From Acidimicrobiales bacterium (lineage in GTDB: Bacteria > Actinomycetota > Acidimicrobiia > Acidimicrobiales > Poriferisodalaceae), in the NCBI GenBank assembly GCA_030749275.1, contig JASMKJ010000319.1, positions 1 to 7,789 on the forward strand: a stretch of 7,789 nt of DNA, read 5' to 3'. The translations under genes and the position numbers were made by a program. Positions 5,460 through 7,789 of this stretch are shown here, piece by piece. Under the pieces are notes generated by a model that searched no databases, was not told the origin of the DNA, and saw nothing but the letters and a program-made list of their open reading frames with translations. Position 1 is the first letter of the stretch. Each line of letters opens with the position of its first letter.

Positions 5460-6357
5460 GCTTTTCAGCCTCCCCCGTAATCCACGACAGCAACCCCCGT
5501 GCGCTGTGCATTCGGTTGTGAGCTTGAGGGAAAACTCTGCTCTGGGGGCCCTCTATCACGTCATCTGTGACTTCCTCCCCCCGGTGCGCAGGAAGACAGT
5601 GCATAAAGATGCTGTTAGCGCCGGCACCGGCCATCAAACTCGAATCAACGGTGAAACCGTTAAAGGCATCTAGTCTTTGTGCCTTTTCGCTTTCTTGACC
5701 CATCGAGGTCCATACATCGGTATAGACCACATCGGCTTCTTTCACCGCTTCGTGAGGGCTGTCCGTTACTTGAACAGAACCACCACAACTCGCGATCCGG
5801 TCAAGGTCGACCGGGTCAGGGTGATGTCCGGCTGGTGAGGCGACACTGGTCTCAATGCCGAGCATCGAACAGCCGATGGCTAACGATCTCCACACGTTGT
5901 TGGCGTCACCCACATAGGCAACTTTGCCAACCTTTTCGAGACCTATTTCCTGTTCGACGGTCAACAGATCAGCCAACGCCTGCATCGGGTGGGCTACGTC
6001 CGACAACAAGTTGATGATCGGCATCGCGTTGGTCGCGGCCATTCGTTCAAGCCGATCGTGGTCGAAAACTCTTGCAGCCAGAACCGAGTGATAGCCGGCC
6101 ATGGTGCGGGCCACATCTTCAGCGGTTTCGCGGGTGTCGATGCCAAGTTCTTCGGGCTTGATATACATCGGGTGTCCACCTAACTGCACGGTGGCCATTT
6201 CCATAGAGTTCCTGGTTCTACCTGACGGCTTCTCGAAGACCAGTGCCACTCCCTGACCGTCAAGCGCTTTGGGTAGGTTCGTTTCGACCGATAGTTCCAT
6301 GACCCGTCGAAGCTCATCGACGCTGAGATCGTCAACTTCAAGGAAGTGTCGCATCAT
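5449..6357 (-). CDS. argF: Ornithine carbamoyltransferase
   Basis: It transfers the carbamoyl group from carbamoyl phosphate to ornithine, giving citrulline. Its 302 residues are normal for the anabolic enzyme. The N-terminal carbamoyl-phosphate domain has FEKPSGRTR (41-49), where the usual loop is STRTR; the threonine is a glycine here. HPMQ (123-126) completes this site. The ornithine domain has DANNV (151-155), DVWTSMG (214-220) and the catalytic HCLP (253-256), which favour ornithine rather than acetylornithine as substrate. The start overlaps the argD TGA. Two adjacent ATGs exist (6357 and 6354); GGAGG (6358-6362) directly abuts the first, so the second gives slightly better, though still short, spacing and may be the true start. 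The 3' end overlaps argR by 11 bases. Confidence 0.97.
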   Translation of the reverse strand: MMRHFLEVDDLSVDELRRVMELSVETNLPKALDGQGVALVFEKPSGRTRNSMEMATVQLGGHPMYIKPEELGIDTRETAEDVARTMAGYHSVLAARVFDHDRLERMAATNAMPIINLLSDVAHPMQALADLLTVEQEIGLEKVGKVAYVGDANNVWRSLAIGCSMLGIETSVASPAGHHPDPVDLDRIASCGGSVQVTDSPHEAVKEADVVYTDVWTSMGQESEKAQRLDAFNGFTVDSSLMAGAGANSIFMHCLPAHRGEEVTDDVIEGPQSRVFPQAHNRMHSARGLLSWITGEAEKHVQ

Positions 6358-7559
6358 CCTCCCCCTAGGACTACCGACAACTTGGCCATAGCCTCATCGA
6401 TTTCCTCGGACGAGACCGTGAGTGGCGGAGCGAGTCGTATCGCGGTCGGACTTATTCCGTTGACGACGAGGCCTTCTTCTAGGCAGGCGAGGGCTATCTC
6501 CTGGCCGGTTTTACCCACTGCGTCGGTGTCAATCTCAGCTGCGATCAGCAGGCCGAGGCCTCGGGTGTCAACAACGTTTGGTACTTCCAACAATTTCCCC
6601 ATCAGCTCGTCACCCGCTGATGTCGCAAGGGCCGGTGCGTCGATGGCTTCCATCACTCGGAGGACAGCGCGAGCCGCTGAAGTGGCGAGAGGCTGACCGC
6701 CATACGTGGTCGCGTGGTCACCGGGTTGGAACGCTTGAGCTATCTCTTTCTTCGCCCAGATAGCTCCGATGGGTACACCATTACCTAATGCTTTAGCCAT
6801 GGTCACAACGTCCGGCCTCACATCGTTTGTGGGGTCGAAGTGATGCTGCCAGGCAAACCATTCACCCGTTCGGGCAAAGCCTGTTTGCACTTCGTCGAAC
6901 ATGAGCAGCATCTGCCGCTCATCACACAGTTCGCGCACCTTCTTCAAGTATTCGCCATCGGCGACGTTTACTCCGCCTTCGCCCTGCACCACCTCTAACA
7001 GCACCGCAGCGCACGACGGATCGATCGAAGCTTCCAACTCGTCGAAGTCGTTGTAGGTGACGTGGCGAAAGCCTTCCGGTAACGGCTGAAAGGTTTCATG
7101 TTTTTCTGTCTGACCGGTCGCGTGCAGGGTCGCGAGAGTTCTTCCATGGAAGGACCGCAATGCGCTGACGACCACATACTTGCCGTGACCCCCATTGCGG
7201 CGAGCTAGCTTGATGGCGCCTTCCAGCGATTCTGCTCCGCTATTGCAGAAGAAAACTTGACCGCCGCCGCCCTGAAGCCGGTCAATGGTTTCAGCTACTT
7301 CCAACCCGGGGACAGTCTCATACAGGTTCGACACATGAAGAAGTGTCCGGGCTTGTTCGGCTAACGCTTCAGCAACCGCGGGATGAGCGTGCCCTAGGGA
7401 GGTGACTGCCAACCCACATAGAAAGTCGAGATAACGATTACCTTCCCGGTCGTAAAGCTCTGTTCCTGATCCCCTAACAAACTGGACGGGAGGTTGGCCA
7501 TATGTCGGCATCAGGGGGTAGGTCTCTGGGCTGTCAAGTGCAACTGTTGAACTATTCAT
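6354..7559 (-). CDS. argD: Acetylornithine aminotransferase
   Basis: A PLP-dependent class III aminotransferase that converts N-acetylglutamate semialdehyde and glutamate to N-acetylornithine and 2-oxoglutarate; many ArgD enzymes also serve lysine synthesis. At 401 residues it is full length. The PLP lysine is Lys256 in VTMAKALGNG. Asp222 in FDEVQTG contacts the cofactor ring, and NSGAES (106-111) and FHGR (137-140) form the phosphate and ring pockets. Arg375 in PTAIRLAPPL fits the conserved C-terminal substrate arginine. The ATG start is preceded by AAGGA (7568-7572) with eight bases of spacing. It follows argB by 40 bases and overlaps argF by four (ATGA), which implies coupling. Confidence 0.97.
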   Translation of the reverse strand: MNSSTVALDSPETYPLMPTYGQPPVQFVRGSGTELYDREGNRYLDFLCGLAVTSLGHAHPAVAEALAEQARTLLHVSNLYETVPGLEVAETIDRLQGGGGQVFFCNSGAESLEGAIKLARRNGGHGKYVVVSALRSFHGRTLATLHATGQTEKHETFQPLPEGFRHVTYNDFDELEASIDPSCAAVLLEVVQGEGGVNVADGEYLKKVRELCDERQMLLMFDEVQTGFARTGEWFAWQHHFDPTNDVRPDVVTMAKALGNGVPIGAIWAKKEIAQAFQPGDHATTYGGQPLATSAARAVLRVMEAIDAPALATSAGDELMGKLLEVPNVVDTRGLGLLIAAEIDTDAVGKTGQEIALACLEEGLVVNGISPTAIRLAPPLTVSSEEIDEAMAKLSVVLGGG

Positions 7560-7574
7560 TGGATGGGTCCTTAT

Positions 7575-7588
7575 GGGATAAATATTCC
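7575..7588. promoter_or_regulatory. ARG-box-like site in the argB-argD gap
   Basis: GGGAT-AAAT-ATTCC is an imperfect palindrome with an A/T centre. Its ATAAATATTC core resembles known ArgR operators (TGAAT-WWWW-ATTCA type). It overlaps nothing coding and lies just upstream of the argD ribosome binding site. A functional site here would allow internal control of argD and the genes below it. One half-site is a good match, the other poor, so this is tentative. Confidence 0.3.
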
Positions 7589-7599
7589 GGGAACTGGGT

Positions 7600-7789
7600 T
7601 CAGTCGGTGATCATTGTGCCGATACCGGCATCGGTGAAGAGTTCCAAAAGAGCGACATGGGGAATCCGTCCGTCCACTAAATGGGCGCTGGTGACACCGT
7701 TTCTTACCGCCCGCACACACGCTTCTATTTTGGGGATCATTCCGCCAGTGATCTCCCCGTTGTCGGTTTTGTCTTGGAGTTCATCAGCA
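7600..7789 (-). CDS. argB: Acetylglutamate kinase, C-terminal end (partial)
   Basis: The last ~62 codons of argB, read in from the window edge to TGA at 7600-7602. ArgB phosphorylates N-acetylglutamate and is often the arginine-feedback-controlled step. [18 protein letters not shown] is the conserved C-terminal motif of the amino-acid kinase family in ArgB, including the lysine of GGMIPK. The final residues [14 protein letters not shown] are the usual ArgB ending. Whether the enzyme is arginine-sensitive cannot be judged, since the N-terminal helix that distinguishes sensitive forms is outside. argD follows after 40 bases; argC and argJ would be expected further upstream. Confidence 0.95.
   Translation of the reverse strand, partial: ADELQDKTDNGEITGGMIPKIEACVRAVRNGVTSAHLVDGRIPHVALLELFTDAGIGTMITD

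Overview
The window looks like a chromosomal segment of an actinobacterium of moderate G+C. Three things suggest this: the order argB-argD-argF-argR-argH followed by tyrS, which resembles arginine loci in actinobacteria; frequent GTG starts; and a 16S rRNA 5' region with a compact V1 and the TCTTGCGCAATGGGCGAAAG stretch typical of Actinobacteria. An Acidimicrobiia-like relative is my best guess, but it is inferred by eye only. Every gene I accept, including the rRNA, is on the minus strand, so transcription runs from high to low coordinates.

Layout in transcription order: the C-terminal end of argB (7600-7789, cut by the window edge), argD (6354-7559), argF (5449-6357), argR (4998-5459) and argH (3572-4951). 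Then come a NUDIX hydrolase (2958-3575), a three-helix membrane protein (2673-2936), a possible 32-residue micro-ORF (2474-2572), a two-helix membrane protein (2175-2447) and tyrS (857-2125). A 453-base non-coding rRNA promoter/leader region (404-856) follows, then the first ~403 nt of 16S rRNA, cut at base 1.

How they work together: ArgB, ArgD, ArgF and ArgH catalyse steps of arginine biosynthesis from N-acetylglutamate, and ArgR is the arginine-responsive repressor of the pathway. Overlaps (argD/argF 4 bp, argF/argR 11 bp, argH/NUDIX 4 bp) and short gaps point to one polycistronic unit with translational coupling. argG, often between argR and argH in related actinobacteria, is absent here. 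TyrS charges tRNA-Tyr, and the rRNA operon begins immediately downstream of it.

I see no CRISPR array, insertion sequence, prophage, tRNA or defence/toxin system, and nothing that amounts to a new biological system. The items most worth a second look are the palindrome-rich region upstream of the rRNA promoter, the hairpin series in the 16S leader, a hairpin covering the tyrS start codon, an ARG-box-like site before argD, a conspicuous substitution in the carbamoyl-phosphate loop of ArgF, and the micro-ORF between the two small membrane genes.
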